The notes under the pieces were generated by a model. That model saw only the letters and a program-made list of their open reading frames with translations, did no database searches and was not told where the DNA came from. 64,000 bases of DNA from Lysobacteraceae bacterium NML93-0399 (GTDB lineage: Bacteria; Pseudomonadota; Gammaproteobacteria; Xanthomonadales; Xanthomonadaceae): contig NTJI01000002.1 of assembly GCA_002307375.1 (NCBI GenBank), positions 620,001 through 684,000 of the forward strand, in the 5' to 3' direction. Of this stretch, positions 22,974 to 34,360 are shown one piece after another (position 1 is the stretch's first letter; every line of letters starts with the position of its first letter). Both the position numbers and the translations under genes were made by a program.

Positions 22974-23279
22974 TTACCAGCTGGCCTTGCGCAAGCCCGG
23001 CACGTCGCCACGCATGGTGGCTTCGCGCAGCTTGTTGCGGCCCAGGCCGAACTTGCTGTACACGCCGCGCGGACGACCGCTCAGCGCACAACGGGTGACC
23101 TGGCGCGCCGGCGACGAGTCGCGCGGCAGCTTCTGCAGCTTGACCACCGCATCGGCCTTGTCTTCGTAGCTCGCGGTCGGGCTGCTGATGATCTTCTTCA
23201 GCGCCGCACGCTTTTCGGCATGCTGCTTGGCCAGCTTCTGACGCTTGGCCTCGCGGTTGATCATGGACGTCTTTGCCAT
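22974..23279 (-). CDS. rpsN: 30S ribosomal protein S14
   Basis: The 101-residue protein is the long, zinc-free form: the CxxC pairs of the short form are missing. [20 protein letters not shown] and the C-terminal [19 protein letters not shown] identify it. The gap to rplE (110 bp) is filled by a dispersed inverted repeat, and another 139 bp separate it from rpsH. Confidence 0.98.
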   Translation of the reverse strand: MAKTSMINREAKRQKLAKQHAEKRAALKKIISSPTASYEDKADAVVKLQKLPRDSSPARQVTRCALSGRPRGVYSKFGLGRNKLREATMRGDVPGLRKASW

Positions 23280-23283
23280 GTAT

Positions 23284-23389
23284 GGATCCTCGTGATTCGT
23301 AATCGGTGATTCGTGATTGGACAGAGCGGGTTCGCGCAGGCCGTGGCCCTTACGACTCACCAGTCCACAAATCACCAATCACGGCTTCA
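23284..23389. repeat. Inverted repeat of GATTSGTGATT motifs (copy 1)
   Basis: The left arm holds GTGATTCGTAATCGGTGATT and TCGTGATTGG; the right arm holds CACAAATCACCAATCACGGC, separated by a loop containing AGAGCGGG. Similar elements occur at 31478, 51080 and 53612 in the same orientation. This one lies inside the spc operon between rplE and rpsN and would fold in the mRNA. Confidence 0.8.
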
Positions 23390-23932
23390 TCAGTTGCGGA
23401 ACGGGAAGCGGAAGGCTTCGAGCAGTGCCTTGGCTTCTTCGTTGGTCCGCGCGGTGGTGGTAATGGCGATATCCATGCCGCGGATCGCGTCGACGGCGTC
23501 GAAGTCGATTTCCGGGAAGATGATCTGTTCCTTCACACCCATGTTGTAGTTACCGCGGCCGTCGAACGAACGGCCGGACACGCCACGGAAGTCGCGCACG
23601 CGCGGCAGCGAGACGTTGATCAGGCGGTCGAGGAACTCGTACATGCCGTTGCGACGCAGGGTGACCTTGCAACCGATCGGCCAGCCGTCACGGATCTTGA
23701 ACGAGGCGACCGACACGCGCGACTTGGTCACCAGCGGCTTCTGGCCGCTGATCTTGGCCATGTCGGCGGTGGCGTTCTCGAGCACCTTCTTGTTCGCGGC
23801 AGCCTCGCCCACGCCCATGTTGAGCGTGATCTTGGTCAGGCGCGGGACCTGCATGATGTTGGCGTAGCCGAACTGCTTCATCAGCTTCGGCACCACCTCA
23901 TCCTTGTAGAACTGTTCCAGACGGGTCGTCAT
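23390..23932 (-). CDS. rplE: 50S ribosomal protein L5
   Basis: The 180-residue 5S rRNA-binding protein reaches P-site tRNA and S13. [18 protein letters not shown]-type sequence (here [20 protein letters not shown]), then [20 protein letters not shown] and [16 protein letters not shown] are typical. It follows rplX by 11 bp. Confidence 0.98.
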   Translation of the reverse strand: MTTRLEQFYKDEVVPKLMKQFGYANIMQVPRLTKITLNMGVGEAAANKKVLENATADMAKISGQKPLVTKSRVSVASFKIRDGWPIGCKVTLRRNGMYEFLDRLINVSLPRVRDFRGVSGRSFDGRGNYNMGVKEQIIFPEIDFDAVDAIRGMDIAITTTARTNEEAKALLEAFRFPFRN

Positions 23933-23943
23933 TTCTGCATTCC

Positions 23944-24261
23944 TCAGGCGTCGAGCGCCTCACCGCTCGAGCGGAACACGCGCAGCGTGCGTCCATCCTC
24001 GAGCTTCTTGGTTCCGATGCGCTCGCCCTTGCCGGTGGCAGGGTTGAACGGCATCACGTTCGATGCATGGATCGGCGCTTCGCGCTCGACCACACCACCG
24101 GCCTGGCCCGCCTGGGGGTTGGGCTTGGTATGACGCTTGACGATGTTGATGTTCGAGACGACGACCTTGTCGCCGATCACGCGCACCACGTCGCCGCGCT
24201 TGCCCTTGTCCTTGCCGGCGATCACGATCACGTGGTCGCCCTTCTTGATTCGATTGGACAT
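23944..24261 (-). CDS. rplX: 50S ribosomal protein L24
   Basis: The 105-residue assembly initiator has a KOW motif near the N-terminus ([19 protein letters not shown], residues about 4-22) and the later [14 protein letters not shown]. It follows rplN by 14 bp at the start of the spc operon. Confidence 0.98.
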   Translation of the reverse strand: MSNRIKKGDHVIVIAGKDKGKRGDVVRVIGDKVVVSNINIVKRHTKPNPQAGQAGGVVEREAPIHASNVMPFNPATGKGERIGTKKLEDGRTLRVFRSSGEALDA

Positions 24262-24275
24262 CTTGATATCTCCGC

Positions 24276-24644
24276 TCAGAGCACTTCGGGCGCGAGCGAA
24301 ACGATCTTCATGAACTTCTCGGAACGAAGTTCACGGGTCACGGGCCCGAAGATGCGGGTGCCGATCGGCTCCTGCTTGTTGTTGAGCAACACGGCGGCGT
24401 TGCCGTCGAAGCGGATCAGCGAACCGTCGGGACGGCGCACACCCTTGCGGGTGCGCACCACGACGGCGTCGTAGACCTCGCCCTTCTTGACCTTGCCACG
24501 CGGAATCGCTTCCTTGACCGACACCTTGATGATGTCGCCGATCGCGGCGTAGCGACGCTTGGAGCCGCCGAGCACCTTGATGCACATCACTTCCTTGGCA
24601 CCGCTGTTGTCCGCCACGTCGAGGTGGCTCTGCATCTGAATCAT
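24276..24644 (-). CDS. rplN: 50S ribosomal protein L14
   Basis: The 122-residue protein forms intersubunit bridge B8. [19 protein letters not shown] and the family signature [20 protein letters not shown] identify it. It is the first spc gene, 14 bp after rpsQ with no visible promoter, so the S10 and spc units are probably read together. Confidence 0.98.
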   Translation of the reverse strand: MIQMQSHLDVADNSGAKEVMCIKVLGGSKRRYAAIGDIIKVSVKEAIPRGKVKKGEVYDAVVVRTRKGVRRPDGSLIRFDGNAAVLLNNKQEPIGTRIFGPVTRELRSEKFMKIVSLAPEVL

Positions 24645-24657
24645 TTCGAGCTCCTCG

Positions 24658-24918
24658 TTATTCGGCGGCGCGCGTGACGATCTCGGCCACGCGCCAGTTC
24701 TTGGTCTTGGACATCGGCGCGATCTCGACCACCTTCACCAGATCACCTTCCTGGCAGGCGTTGTCGGCATCGTGCGCGTGGAGCTTGGTCGAACGCTTGA
24801 TGTACTTGCCGTACAGGGCGTGCTTGACCTGACGCTCGACCAGCACCGTGACGGTCTTGTCCATCTTGTTGCTGACCACGCGGCCCTGCACCGTGCGCTG
24901 CTTCTTCTCGGTATTCAT
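24658..24918 (-). CDS. rpsQ: 30S ribosomal protein S17
   Basis: The 86-residue OB-fold protein binds the 5' domain of 16S r[23 protein letters not shown] and [15 protein letters not shown] match the family. It is the last S10-operon gene, 10 bp after rpmC. Confidence 0.98.
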   Translation of the reverse strand: MNTEKKQRTVQGRVVSNKMDKTVTVLVERQVKHALYGKYIKRSTKLHAHDADNACQEGDLVKVVEIAPMSKTKNWRVAEIVTRAAE

Positions 24919-24928
24919 GGTCGGGTCC

Positions 24929-25117
24929 TTACTTCTTCTGACCGATCAGGGTGTTGACGCGCGCGATTTCGCGGCGCACCCGACGGGCTTCGTGCGTCTT
25001 GGTCAGCTGGCCGGTGGCCTTCTGCATGCGAAGCGAGAAACGCTCCTTGTGCAGCTCGAGGAGGTGCGACTGCAAATCCTCTGCCGACTTCTCGCGGAGT
25101 TCCTTGGTCGTAGCCAT
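24929..25117 (-). CDS. rpmC: 50S ribosomal protein L29
   Basis: The 62-residue helical protein lies near the tunnel exit and L23. [19 protein letters not shown] and the C-terminal [11 protein letters not shown] are characteristic. Its ATG overlaps the rplP stop by one base (TGATG). Confidence 0.97.
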   Translation of the reverse strand: MATTKELREKSAEDLQSHLLELHKERFSLRMQKATGQLTKTHEARRVRREIARVNTLIGQKK

Positions 25118-25530
25118 CAGCGCACCGTCCGGGTCACGAATTGGGTGGTGACCGACAGCTTCGCGGCAGCCAGGCGGAACGCTTCGCGTGCCACCGTCTC
25201 CTCGACGCCCTCGATCTCGAAGATCATGCGGCCGGGCTGGATCTGCGCGACCCAGTACTCGACGCTGCCCTTACCGGAGCCCATTCGGACTTCGATCGGC
25301 TTCTTGGTGATCGGCTTGTCCGGGAACACGCGGATCCACATCTTGCCGCCGCGCTTGACGTGACGGCTGATGGTCCGGCGACCGGCTTCGATCTGACGTG
25401 CGGTCAGCTGACCGGTCGCGGTGGCCTTGAGGCCGAACTCGCCGAAGCTGACTGCGTTGCCGCTCCACGACAGGCCGTCATTACGGCCCTTGTGCATCTT
25501 GCGGTATTTGGTTCGCTTGGGTTGCAGCAT
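25117..25530 (-). CDS. rplP: 50S ribosomal protein L16
   Basis: The 137-residue protein sits near the A-site side of the peptidyl transferase centre. [19 protein letters not shown] and [20 protein letters not shown] with [14 protein letters not shown] are the family signatures. The arginine in GKGSVEYW-preceding MGSG context, hydroxylated in E. coli, cannot be judged from DNA. It is 2 bp after rpsC. Confidence 0.98.
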   Translation of the reverse strand: MLQPKRTKYRKMHKGRNDGLSWSGNAVSFGEFGLKATATGQLTARQIEAGRRTISRHVKRGGKMWIRVFPDKPITKKPIEVRMGSGKGSVEYWVAQIQPGRMIFEIEGVEETVAREAFRLAAAKLSVTTQFVTRTVR

Positions 25531-25532
25531 GA

Positions 25533-26267
25533 TTAGTCCCTCGCCTCGCGCTCGCGACGCGGGCCACGGCGCTCGCGGTCACCGCGATCACCACGCTCGC
25601 GCGGCGTGTCGTCCTGCTTCTCCTGGCCGACCTGGGAGAAATCGAAGATCTCGCCCTTGTAGATCCAGGTCTTGATGCCGATGATCCCGTAGGTCGTCGA
25701 CGCCTCGGCAAAGCCGTAGTCGATGTCGGCGCGGAGGGTGTGCAGCGGCACGCGGCCTTCGCGGTACCACTCCGAACGCGCGATCTCGGCGCCGTTGAGG
25801 CGACCGGCGACGTTGACCTTGATGCCCAGCGCGCCCAGACGCATCGCGTTGCCGACCGCACGCTTCATTGCACGGCGGAACATGATGCGGCGCTCGAGCT
25901 GCTGCGCGATCGACTCAGCGACCAGCTGTGCGTCGAGCTCCGGCTTGCGGACTTCGGTGACGTTGATGTGCGCCGGAACGCCCATCATGTCGCTGACATC
26001 CTTGCGCAGCTTCTCGATGTCCTCGCCGCGCTTGCCGATCACCACGCCCGGACGGGCGGTGTGGATCGTCACGCGCGCCGTCTTGGCCGGACGCTCGATC
26101 AGGATCTTGCTGATGCCCGCCTGGGCGAGACGCTTGCGCAGCATCTCGCGGACCTTCAGGTCGGCGGCCAGGTACTCGGCGTATTCCTTCTTGCCGGCAT
26201 ACCACTTGGAGTTCCAGTCCTTGGCGATGCCGAGGCGGATGCCGATGGGATGAACTTTGTGACCCAT
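25533..26267 (-). CDS. rpsC: 30S ribosomal protein S3
   Basis: The 244-residue protein helps form the mRNA entry tunnel and its helicase activity. The KH domain motif [19 protein letters not shown] is present, as is [14 protein letters not shown] at the start. The C-terminal tail past about residue 215 is highly charged ([19 protein letters not shown]), longer than in E. coli. It is 1 bp from rplV. Confidence 0.98.
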   Translation of the reverse strand: MGHKVHPIGIRLGIAKDWNSKWYAGKKEYAEYLAADLKVREMLRKRLAQAGISKILIERPAKTARVTIHTARPGVVIGKRGEDIEKLRKDVSDMMGVPAHINVTEVRKPELDAQLVAESIAQQLERRIMFRRAMKRAVGNAMRLGALGIKVNVAGRLNGAEIARSEWYREGRVPLHTLRADIDYGFAEASTTYGIIGIKTWIYKGEIFDFSQVGQEKQDDTPRERGDRGDRERRGPRREREARD

Positions 26268-26268
26268 A

Positions 26269-26661
26269 TTACTTGCCCTCTCCCACGACGACGGTGATGT
26301 GGCTGGTGCGCTTGAGGATGCGGGTACCGCGTCCCTTCGCGCGCGCCATGAAGCGCTTCAGCGTCGGACCTTCGTCGACCGTGATGGTGGCGATCTTCAG
26401 CTCGTCGACGTCGGCGCCAGCGTTGTTCTCGGCGTTGGCGATGGCCGACTCGACGACCTTCTTGATCATGTGAGCGGCTTTCTTGTCCGAGAACTTCAGC
26501 AGGCCGACGGCGCGCTCGACCGGCAGACCACGGACCTGGTCGGCGACCAGACGTGCCTTCTGCGGCGAGATGCGCGCGGTGCGAAGGATCGCGGTGCGCT
26601 TGTTGACCTCGGTGCGAGCGCGCTTCTGCTCTTCGAGGCGGGCTTTCGTTGCCTTGTCCAT
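26269..26661 (-). CDS. rplV: 50S ribosomal protein L22, N-terminally extended
   Basis: The 130-residue protein lines the exit tunnel; the tunnel loop [19 protein letters not shown] is intact. The usual family start (about [16 protein letters not shown]) is preceded here by some 22 charged residues, [19 protein letters not shown] onward. GGAG lies 6 nt before the ATG at 26661, so the extension is probably translated. It follows rpsS by 10 bp. Confidence 0.96.
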   Translation of the reverse strand: MDKATKARLEEQKRARTEVNKRTAILRTARISPQKARLVADQVRGLPVERAVGLLKFSDKKAAHMIKKVVESAIANAENNAGADVDELKIATITVDEGPTLKRFMARAKGRGTRILKRTSHITVVVGEGK

Positions 26662-26671
26662 TGTGCGCTCC

Positions 26672-26944
26672 TTACCTGCCCGACTTCTTGTCGCCGCCGT
26701 GACCCTTGAAGGTCCGGGTCAGCGCGAATTCGCCGAGCTTGTGGCCCACCATGTTCTCGTTGACCAGCACCGGGACGTGGTTCTTGCCGTTGTGGATGGC
26801 GATGGTGAAACCGATCATGTCCGGCAGGACCATCGAGCGACGCGACCAGGTCTTGATCGGCTTCTTGGTGTTGGTGCCCGCGGCTTCCACCTTCTTGACG
26901 AGGTGGTGGTCGACGAACGGACCCTTCTTGAGTGAACGTGCCAT
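26672..26944 (-). CDS. rpsS: 30S ribosomal protein S19
   Basis: The 90-residue head protein forms a complex with S13. [20 protein letters not shown] and [19 protein letters not shown] are diagnostic. It follows rplB by 6 bp. Confidence 0.98.
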   Translation of the reverse strand: MARSLKKGPFVDHHLVKKVEAAGTNTKKPIKTWSRRSMVLPDMIGFTIAIHNGKNHVPVLVNENMVGHKLGEFALTRTFKGHGGDKKSGR

Positions 26945-26950
26945 GGTCTA

Positions 26951-27778
26951 TCAGCTCCTGCGATCGCGCACGATGAACTGCTGCGTCCGCTTGTTGTGGC
27001 GGGTCTTGTAGCCCTTGGTCGGGACGCCCCACGGGGTAACCGGGTGCGGGTTGCCCTGACCGGCCTTGGCCTCACCACCGCCGTGCGGATGGTCGACCGG
27101 GTTCATGGCCGCACCGCGGACGGTCGGCTTGACGCCACGCCAGCGCTTGGCACCGGCCTTGCCCAGCTTCTCGAGGCTGTGCTCGTCGTTGCTGACCTCG
27201 CCGATGGTGGCGCGGCACTCGGACGGCACGCGGCGGACTTCGCCCGAACGCAGACGCACGGTGGCGTAGACGCCTTCGCGCGAGACCAGCTGCACGCCGG
27301 CACCGGCGGCGCGCGCGATCTGCGCACCCTTGCCCGGCTTCATCTCGATGCAGTGGATGGTCGAGCCGACCGGGATGTTGCGCAGCGGCAGGGTGTTGCC
27401 GGTCTTGATCGGGGCGTCCGAACCGGAGATCACCTGGTCGCCGGCCTTCAGACCCTTCGGCGCGATGATGTAACGGCGCTCGCCGTCGACATAGCACAGC
27501 AGCGCGATGTGGGCGGTACGGTTCGGGTCATATTCGATGCGCTCCACGCGCGCCGGAATGCCTTCCTTATCCCGCTTGAAATCGACGATGCGGTAGTGCT
27601 GCTTGTGGCCCCCACCGATGTGACGGGTGGTGATGCGGCCGTGGTGGTTGCGGCCACCGGTGTTGGTCTTCTTTTCGACCAGCGCGGCGTGCGGCGCACC
27701 CTTGTGCAGGTCCGGGTGCACGACGCGGACCGCGGAACGGCGGCCGGCAGACGTGGGCTTGAACTTCATCAATGGCAT
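26951..27778 (-). CDS. rplB: 50S ribosomal protein L2
   Basis: The 275-residue protein is needed for subunit joining and peptidyl transfer. The C-terminal signature [20 protein letters not shown] contains the essential histidine, and [19 protein letters not shown] lies near the N-terminus. It follows rplW by 10 bp. Confidence 0.98.
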   Translation of the reverse strand: MPLMKFKPTSAGRRSAVRVVHPDLHKGAPHAALVEKKTNTGGRNHHGRITTRHIGGGHKQHYRIVDFKRDKEGIPARVERIEYDPNRTAHIALLCYVDGERRYIIAPKGLKAGDQVISGSDAPIKTGNTLPLRNIPVGSTIHCIEMKPGKGAQIARAAGAGVQLVSREGVYATVRLRSGEVRRVPSECRATIGEVSNDEHSLEKLGKAGAKRWRGVKPTVRGAAMNPVDHPHGGGEAKAGQGNPHPVTPWGVPTKGYKTRHNKRTQQFIVRDRRS

Positions 27779-27788
27779 CGGGGCTTCC

Positions 27789-28088
27789 TCAGACCTTCGC
27801 GTTCATGACGTCGATCGACTGGCCGTCGGCCAGCTTCACGTAGGCCTTGCGCCAGTCGCCGCGGCTGCCCTGGCGCTGACGGAAGGACTTGTTCTTGCCC
27901 TTCACGTTGACCACGTTGACCGCTTCGACGGTGACGTCGAACAGCTTCTCGACCGCGGCCTTGATGTCGGCCTTGGTGGCGACCGTCGACACTTCGAACG
28001 CGTACTGGTTGGACACTTCCTGCAGGCGCGCGGTCTTTTCGGACACGCGCGGCGCACGGATCACTTCATAGAGCTTGGCGTCGTTCAT
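27789..28088 (-). CDS. rplW: 50S ribosomal protein L23
   Basis: The 99-residue protein is the tunnel-exit docking site for trigger factor and [19 protein letters not shown] and the extended loop [20 protein letters not shown] are present. The ATG at 28088 overlaps the rplD stop as ATGA; an upstream in-frame ATG at 28097 would start inside rplD and was not chosen. Confidence 0.97.
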   Translation of the reverse strand: MNDAKLYEVIRAPRVSEKTARLQEVSNQYAFEVSTVATKADIKAAVEKLFDVTVEAVNVVNVKGKNKSFRQRQGSRGDWRKAYVKLADGQSIDVMNAKV

Positions 28089-28690
28089 GCCAGCCACTCC
28101 TCGATCTTCTTCACCGCATCGGTGGTGATCAGCACGGAATCGGCGCCGACCAGCGCGACCGGATCCAAGCCCTGCACGTCGCGGATCTCGACGTACGGCA
28201 GGTTGCGTGCCGACAGGTACAGGTGCTCCGAAGCGTCTTCGGTCACGATCAGCGGGCGCTTGCCCAGATCGAATTCCTTGAGCTTGGCGACCATGCCGCT
28301 GGTCTTCGTCTCGGTCAGATCGAAGGCTTCGACGATGGTCAGACGGCCCTGGCGGTTGAGCTCGGACAGGATCGCCGACATCGCCGCGCGGTACATCTTG
28401 CGGTTGACCTTCTGCGCGAAGCTGCGCGGCTTGGCCGCGAACGTCACGCCGCCACCGACGAAGATCGGAGCGGTCAGGGCGCCGTGACGTGCACCGCCAC
28501 CCTTCTGCTTCTTCGACTTCTTGGTGGTGCCGTTGACTTCCGAACGCGTCTTCTGCGCCTTGGTACCGGCGCGACCGGCGTTGCGGTAGGCCACGACGAC
28601 CTGGTGGACCAGGTCTTCGCTGAAATCACGGCCAAAGACTTCGTCGGAGACCGACAGCTTCGTGCTGCTGTTGTTGATTGCGAGTTCCAT
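28085..28690 (-). CDS. rplD: 50S ribosomal protein L4
   Basis: The 201-residue protein has the long tunnel loop ([19 protein letters not shown], residues about 48-66). In E. coli it represses its own S10 operon by attenuation and translational control, so the rpsJ leader is a plausible target. A C-terminal [19 protein letters not shown] follows. It is 11 bp after rplC and overlaps rplW by four bases. Confidence 0.98.
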   Translation of the reverse strand: MELAINNSSTKLSVSDEVFGRDFSEDLVHQVVVAYRNAGRAGTKAQKTRSEVNGTTKKSKKQKGGGARHGALTAPIFVGGGVTFAAKPRSFAQKVNRKMYRAAMSAILSELNRQGRLTIVEAFDLTETKTSGMVAKLKEFDLGKRPLIVTEDASEHLYLSARNLPYVEIRDVQGLDPVALVGADSVLITTDAVKKIEEWLA

Positions 28691-28701
28691 CGTGCTACTC
28701 C

Positions 28702-29355
28702 TTATGCCTTGCTCGACGGACGCACGATCACGTCGCCACCCGGCGCGCCGGGGACGGCGCCCTTGACGGCGATCAGGCCGCGCTCGGCGTCGACCTGGAC
28801 GATCTGCAGGCGCTGCGTGGTCTGCACCTCGGCACCCATGTGGCCGGACATCTTCTTGCCCGGAAACACGCGGCCCGGCGTCTGGCGCTGACCGAGCGAA
28901 CCCGGCTGGCGGTGCGACAGCGAGTTACCGTGCGTCGCGTCGCCCATCTTGAAGTTCCAGCGCTTGATCGTGCCCTGGAAGCCCTTGCCCTTCGTGACGC
29001 CCTGGACGTCAACGATCTGGCCCACTTCGAAGATGTCGGCCTTGATCTCGCCACCGACGCTGAAGTCGGCGATCTTGTCGTCGGCCACGCGGAGCTCCCA
29101 CAGGCCACGGCCGGCTTCGACCTTCGCCTTGGCGAGGTGACCGGTTTCGGGCTTGTTGAGCAGCGATGCGCGCTTGACGCCAGCAGTGATCTGCACGGCG
29201 CTGTAGCCGTCGGTCTCGACGGTCTTGATCTGGGTGATGCGGTTCGGGGTCGCCTCGATCAGCGTCACCGGCACGGACTTGCCGTCTTCGGTGAACACGC
29301 GGCTCATGCCGGCCTTGCGGCCGACGATGCCCAACGAATGAATCTTCGCGGTCAT
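28702..29355 (-). CDS. rplC: 50S ribosomal protein L3
   Basis: The 217-residue protein reaches the peptidyl transferase centre. [20 protein letters not shown] at the start and the signature [20 protein letters not shown] followed by [20 protein letters not shown] are intact; the glutamine methylated by PrmB in E. coli lies in this loop. It is 11 bp after rpsJ. Confidence 0.98.
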   Translation of the reverse strand: MTAKIHSLGIVGRKAGMSRVFTEDGKSVPVTLIEATPNRITQIKTVETDGYSAVQITAGVKRASLLNKPETGHLAKAKVEAGRGLWELRVADDKIADFSVGGEIKADIFEVGQIVDVQGVTKGKGFQGTIKRWNFKMGDATHGNSLSHRQPGSLGQRQTPGRVFPGKKMSGHMGAEVQTTQRLQIVQVDAERGLIAVKGAVPGAPGGDVIVRPSSKA

Positions 29356-29366
29356 GGTGCGGTCCT

Positions 29367-29678
29367 TTAGGTCAGCTTGATCTGGACGTCGACGCCGGCT
29401 GCGAGCTCGAGCTTCATCAGCGCATCAACGGTCTTGTCGTTCGGGTCGACGATGTCCAGCACGCGCTTGTGCGTGCGGGTCTCGTACTGGTCACGCGCAT
29501 CCTTGTCGACGTGCGGCGACGTCAGGATGGTGTAACGCTCGATCTTGGTCGGCAGCGGGATCGGGCCGCGCACCTGTGCACCGGTACGCTTGGCGGTCTC
29601 GACGATCTCGCTCGCCGAGCGATCGATCAGGCGGTGATCGAATGCCTTGAGGCGGATCCGGATCTTTTGGTCCGTCAT
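29367..29678 (-). CDS. rpsJ: 30S ribosomal protein S10 (NusE)
   Basis: The 103-residue protein has a second role as NusE, binding NusB and NusG in antitermination. [18 protein letters not shown] and [20 protein letters not shown] identify it. The ATG at 29678 matches the family start; a longer open frame upstream covers only the leader. It is the first gene of the S10 operon, with a promoter about 320 bp upstream. Confidence 0.98.
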   Translation of the reverse strand: MTDQKIRIRLKAFDHRLIDRSASEIVETAKRTGAQVRGPIPLPTKIERYTILTSPHVDKDARDQYETRTHKRVLDIVDPNDKTVDALMKLELAAGVDVQIKLT

Positions 29679-29852
29679 GACGGAAATATCCTTGGTTGAA
29701 AGAGCGACAGGCCTGCGGCTGGGTGCGCAGAACCCCATTGATTCGTGGCGATCCGAGGCATTCACCCGCGCCCCGGGGCCGTTCCCTGCAAACACGAAAG
29801 GCAGACCGGTTGCCCGATCCGCCCAGACAGTAGAAACGCAGACGCGGTGATC

Positions 29853-29898
29853 CGCTCCATCCCATCGTGCTCCGAAGACCTTCGGAACGGGTGGAGCG
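29853..29898 (-). promoter_or_regulatory. Long leader hairpin upstream of rpsJ
   Basis: An outer arm CGCTCCATCCC (29853-29863) pairs, with one bulge, to GGGTGGAGCG (29889-29898). Inside it an inner stem TCCGAA/TTCGGA with a 4-nt loop (29871-29886) forms. It lies about 175-220 bp before rpsJ and 100 bp after the predicted start, comparable in placement to the L4-responsive S10 leader of E. coli. No matching sequence to that leader was recognised. Confidence 0.5.
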
Positions 29899-30001
29899 CA
29901 GCCTCGCGACATTTCCGTGTCTGGCGAAGACGAGGGCGTCCTGCACCTCATTTCGCGATCCTGCGGACACGTCGAAAACGACTTTTCCGCAGGGGTCTTG
30001 C

Positions 30002-30031
30002 ATTCTAGCGGGTATCGCAGGACAGGCGCAA
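30002..30031 (-). promoter_or_regulatory. Predicted sigma-70 promoter of the S10 operon
   Basis: -35 TTGCGC (30026-30031) and -10 TAGAAT (30002-30007) are separated by 18 bp on the minus strand, about 320 bp upstream of rpsJ. The rest of the 599-bp tuf-rpsJ gap holds the leader hairpin, the conserved tuf 3' flank and no gene. Confidence 0.65.
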
Positions 30032-30123
30032 GCCCCTGCCCCGCCCAAAGCGGAACGGACCGGGAGACCGGTCCGTTCGCATAGGCATCACCCCGGCAAG
30101 CCGGGACTCACGCTCTTGATCGA

Positions 30124-30277
30124 CATTCCCGCGAAGGCGGGAATCCAGGGACTTTGGAGCTTTACAGGTAAAGCTTGAAGGCACTGGATCCCCGCTTGAC
30201 CGGACAGTTGTCCGTTGAAAACCGCGGGGATGACGTAACGGCCGCCGAACGCGCGTTCGCGCGCTCGGGCCGTTTCG
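30124..30277. repeat. tuf 3' flank, near-identical to 47754-47907
   Basis: The 154 bp after the first tuf stop match those after the second tuf with about three differences. The block includes a CATTCCCGCG/CGCGGGGATG family palindrome, the self-complementary CGGACAGTTGTCCG (30201-30214) and a hairpin AACGGCC/GGCCGTT (30237-30274) just downstream of tuf that may be its terminator. Confidence 0.85.
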
Positions 30278-31468
<1,191 letters not shown>

Positions 31469-31475
31469 TGTCTGA

Positions 31476-31566
31476 AACTCCGTGATTCGTGATTGGTGAT
31501 TGGTGATTCGGGTGAAGCGGAACCCGCGGTCAGGTCGACCGCGAATCCCGAATCACGAACCACGAC
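31476..31566. repeat. Inverted repeat of GATTSGTGATT motifs (copy 2)
   Basis: The left arm has CGTGATTCGTGATTGGTGAT and the right arm GAATCCCGAATCACGAACCA, around a loop with GAAGCGGAACC. It fills the fusA-tuf gap. Confidence 0.8.
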
Positions 31567-33699
31567 TTACTTCTTGGTGACGGTCTCGGCGATGTTGGCC
31601 GGGGCTTCCGCGTAGTGGTCGAACTCCATCGAGAACGTCGCGCGGCCCTGGGACATCGAACGCAGCGAGGTCGCGTAACCGAACATTTCGCCCAGCGGGA
31701 TCATCGCATTGATGATCTTGCCCGACGGGCTGTCGTCCTGCCCCTGCAGGATGCCGCGACGACGGCTGACGTCGCCCATCACGTCGCCCAGGTATTCCTC
31801 GGGGCTGACGATCTCGACCTTCATCATCGGCTCGAGCAGCGCCGGGCTCGCCTTCACGAAGCCCTGCTTGAACGCCATCGACGAAGCCAGCTTGAACGCC
31901 ATCTCCGACGAGTCGACGTCGTGGTACGAGCCGAACACCAGCTTGACCTTGACGTCGACGACCGGGAAGCCGGCGATCGGACCACTGGTGATCGTCTCGC
32001 GGATGCCCTTCTCGACCGACGGAATGAATTCCTTCGGAATCACGCCACCGGTGATGTCGTTGATGAAGAGGAAGTCGTCCTTGATATCGGCAGCCAGCTT
32101 CGGATCGGCACGATCCTCGGCCGTCAGCGGCGACAGCTCGATGACGACATGGCCGTACTGACCCTTACCACCCGACTGCTTGGCGTGCTTGTAGTCCGAC
32201 TTCACGTCCGCGGTGCGGATCGTCTCGCGGTAGGCGACCTGCGGCTTGCCGACGTTGGCCTCCACGTTGAACTCGCGCTTCATGCGGTCGACGATGATGT
32301 CCAGGTGCAGCTCGCCCATGCCGGCGATGATGGTCTGGCCCGATTCCTCGTCGGTACGCACGCGGAAGGACGGATCCTCCTGCGCCAGGCGGCCGAGGGC
32401 GAGGCCCATCTTTTCCTGGTCAGACTTGGTCTTGGGCTCGACGGCCATCGAGATCACCGGCTCGGGGAACGTCATGCGCTCGAGGATGATCGGATTTTCC
32501 TGCGAGCACAGCGTGTCACCGGTGGTGACGTCCTTCAGGCCGACGGCGGCGGCGATGTCACCCGCCAGCACTTCCTTGATCTCGTCGCGGTTGTTGGAAT
32601 GCATCTGCAGCAGGCGGCCGATGCGCTCCTTCTTGCTCTTGACCGAGTTGTAGACCTGGTCGCCGGCATTGAGCGTGCCCGAGTAGACGCGGAAGAACGT
32701 CAGCGAACCCACGAACGGGTCGGTCATGATCTTGAACGCCAGCGCCGAGAACGGGGCCTTGTCGCTCGATTCGCGGGTCAGCTCCTTGGTCTCGTCATCG
32801 ACGTCGACGCCGCGCACGGCCGGCACGTCGACCGGCGACGGCAGCAGCTTGATCACGCCGTCGAGCATCGCCTGGACGCCCTTGTTCTTGAACGCGGTGC
32901 CGCAGAACATCGGCACGATCTCGGTCTTGAGCGTGCGCTCGCGCAGACCGTTGATGATCTCGTCCTCGCTGAGCTCGCCGCTCTCGAGGTACTTGTCCAT
33001 CAGCTCTTCGCTGGCTTCCGCCGCGGACTCGACCATGAACGCGCGCGCCTCTTCGGCCTGCGACTGCAGCTCGGCCGGGATGTCGCGGTATTCGAAGTTC
33101 AGACCCTGCGAGGCGGCATCCCAGTGGATCGCCTTCATCTTGACCAGGTCGACCACGCCCTCGAAGCCGTCCTCGGCGCCGATCGGCAGTTGCATCGGCA
33201 CCGGAGCTGCGCCCAGGCGCGCCTTCAGCTGGTCACGGACCTTGAAGAAGTTCGCGCCGGTACGGTCCATCTTGTTGACGAACGCGATGCGCGGCACGTG
33301 GTACTTGTTGGCCTGGCGCCACACCGTCTCGGACTGCGGCTGCACGCCACCGACCGCACACAGCACGAACACCGCGCCGTCGAGAACGCGCAAGCTGCGC
33401 TCGACTTCGATGGTGAAGTCGACGTGGCCGGGGGTGTCGATGATGTTGAAGCGGTGTTCGGGCATCGACTTGTCCATGCCCTTCCAGAACGCGGTGGTCG
33501 CAGCGGACTGGATCGTGATGCCACGCTCCTGCTCCTGCTCCATCCAGTCCATGGTGGCGGCGCCATCGTGCACTTCACCGATCTTGTGGCTCTTGCCGGT
33601 GTAGAACAGGATGCGCTCGGAGGTCGTGGTCTTGCCGGCATCGATGTGGGCCATGATGCCGAAGTTGCGGTAGCGTTCGATGGGAGTCGTGCGAGCCAC
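31567..33699 (-). CDS. fusA: Elongation factor G
   Basis: The 710-residue translocase GTPase promotes movement of tRNAs and mRNA and helps recycle ribosomes. G1 [20 protein letters not shown]3 [16 protein letters not shown] and G4 NKMDRTGA are visible; domain IV includes [20 protein letters not shown]. The GTG at 33699 ([15 protein letters not shown]) has GAGAG 7 nt upstream and matches family N-termini, so the in-frame ATG at 33732 was rejected. It lies 183 bp after rpsG. Confidence 0.97.
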   Translation of the reverse strand: MARTTPIERYRNFGIMAHIDAGKTTTSERILFYTGKSHKIGEVHDGAATMDWMEQEQERGITIQSAATTAFWKGMDKSMPEHRFNIIDTPGHVDFTIEVERSLRVLDGAVFVLCAVGGVQPQSETVWRQANKYHVPRIAFVNKMDRTGANFFKVRDQLKARLGAAPVPMQLPIGAEDGFEGVVDLVKMKAIHWDAASQGLNFEYRDIPAELQSQAEEARAFMVESAAEASEELMDKYLESGELSEDEIINGLRERTLKTEIVPMFCGTAFKNKGVQAMLDGVIKLLPSPVDVPAVRGVDVDDETKELTRESSDKAPFSALAFKIMTDPFVGSLTFFRVYSGTLNAGDQVYNSVKSKKERIGRLLQMHSNNRDEIKEVLAGDIAAAVGLKDVTTGDTLCSQENPIILERMTFPEPVISMAVEPKTKSDQEKMGLALGRLAQEDPSFRVRTDEESGQTIIAGMGELHLDIIVDRMKREFNVEANVGKPQVAYRETIRTADVKSDYKHAKQSGGKGQYGHVVIELSPLTAEDRADPKLAADIKDDFLFINDITGGVIPKEFIPSVEKGIRETITSGPIAGFPVVDVKVKLVFGSYHDVDSSEMAFKLASSMAFKQGFVKASPALLEPMMKVEIVSPEEYLGDVMGDVSRRRGILQGQDDSPSGKIINAMIPLGEMFGYATSLRSMSQGRATFSMEFDHYAEAPANIAETVTKK

Positions 33700-33882
33700 G
33701 TCAGTACTCTCGTTTGATTGGAAAGCCTGCAACGCGGCGGGCCTTCCGGATGGAATCGCTTGAATGGACGAATGCCGCCTTGCGGCGGCCTTCGGATCCT
33801 GCGTGCGGCCTGTGACCGCATGGAGGCACCGGATATGGTGCCGGCGGGCCCGGGGATCAACCCGGGACCCGCTTTCGACCGC

Positions 33883-34350
33883 TTACCAGCGGTAGTGGGC
33901 GAACGCCTTGTTGGCGTCGGCCATGCGGTGGGTTTCTTCGCGCTTCTTGATCGCGCCACCACGGTTTTCGCTTGCGTCAATCAGCTCGGCAGCCAGCTTG
34001 CGCGGCATGCTGTTCTCGCCGCGCTTGCGCGCCGACTCGATCAGCCAGCGCATCGCCAGCGCCATGCGGCGCGAGGCGCGCACTTCGACCGGCACCTGGT
34101 AGGTGGCACCGCCGACGCGGCGCGACTTGACCTCGACGGCCGGCGAGATGTTGCCCAGCGCCTTCTCGACCAGCTCGAGCGCATTGCCGTTCTTCTCGCT
34201 GATCACGTCCATGGCGCCGTAGACGATCTTCTCGGCGACCGACTTCTTGCCGCTCTTCATGACCATGTTGATGAAGCGCGCGATCGTCTCGCTGCCGTGC
34301 TTCGGGTCGGGCAGCACCGAACGCTGCGGGGTGTTTCCTTTACGCGACAT
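33883..34350 (-). CDS. rpsG: 30S ribosomal protein S7
   Basis: The 155-residue primary 16S binder also represses the str operon in E. coli. [34 protein letters not shown] and [21 protein letters not shown] are characteristic. It is 10 bp after rpsL. The 183-bp gap before fusA contains a GCCGCC/GGCGGC hairpin (33774-33789). Confidence 0.98.
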   Translation of the reverse strand: MSRKGNTPQRSVLPDPKHGSETIARFINMVMKSGKKSVAEKIVYGAMDVISEKNGNALELVEKALGNISPAVEVKSRRVGGATYQVPVEVRASRRMALAMRWLIESARKRGENSMPRKLAAELIDASENRGGAIKKREETHRMADANKAFAHYRW

Positions 34351-34360
34351 TGTCTATTCC

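Noticed and set aside
33700-33732. ATG at 33732 as start of fusA
   Set aside because: The extra 11 residues are not family-like; GTG 33699 has a GAGAG ribosome site and the conserved N-terminus.
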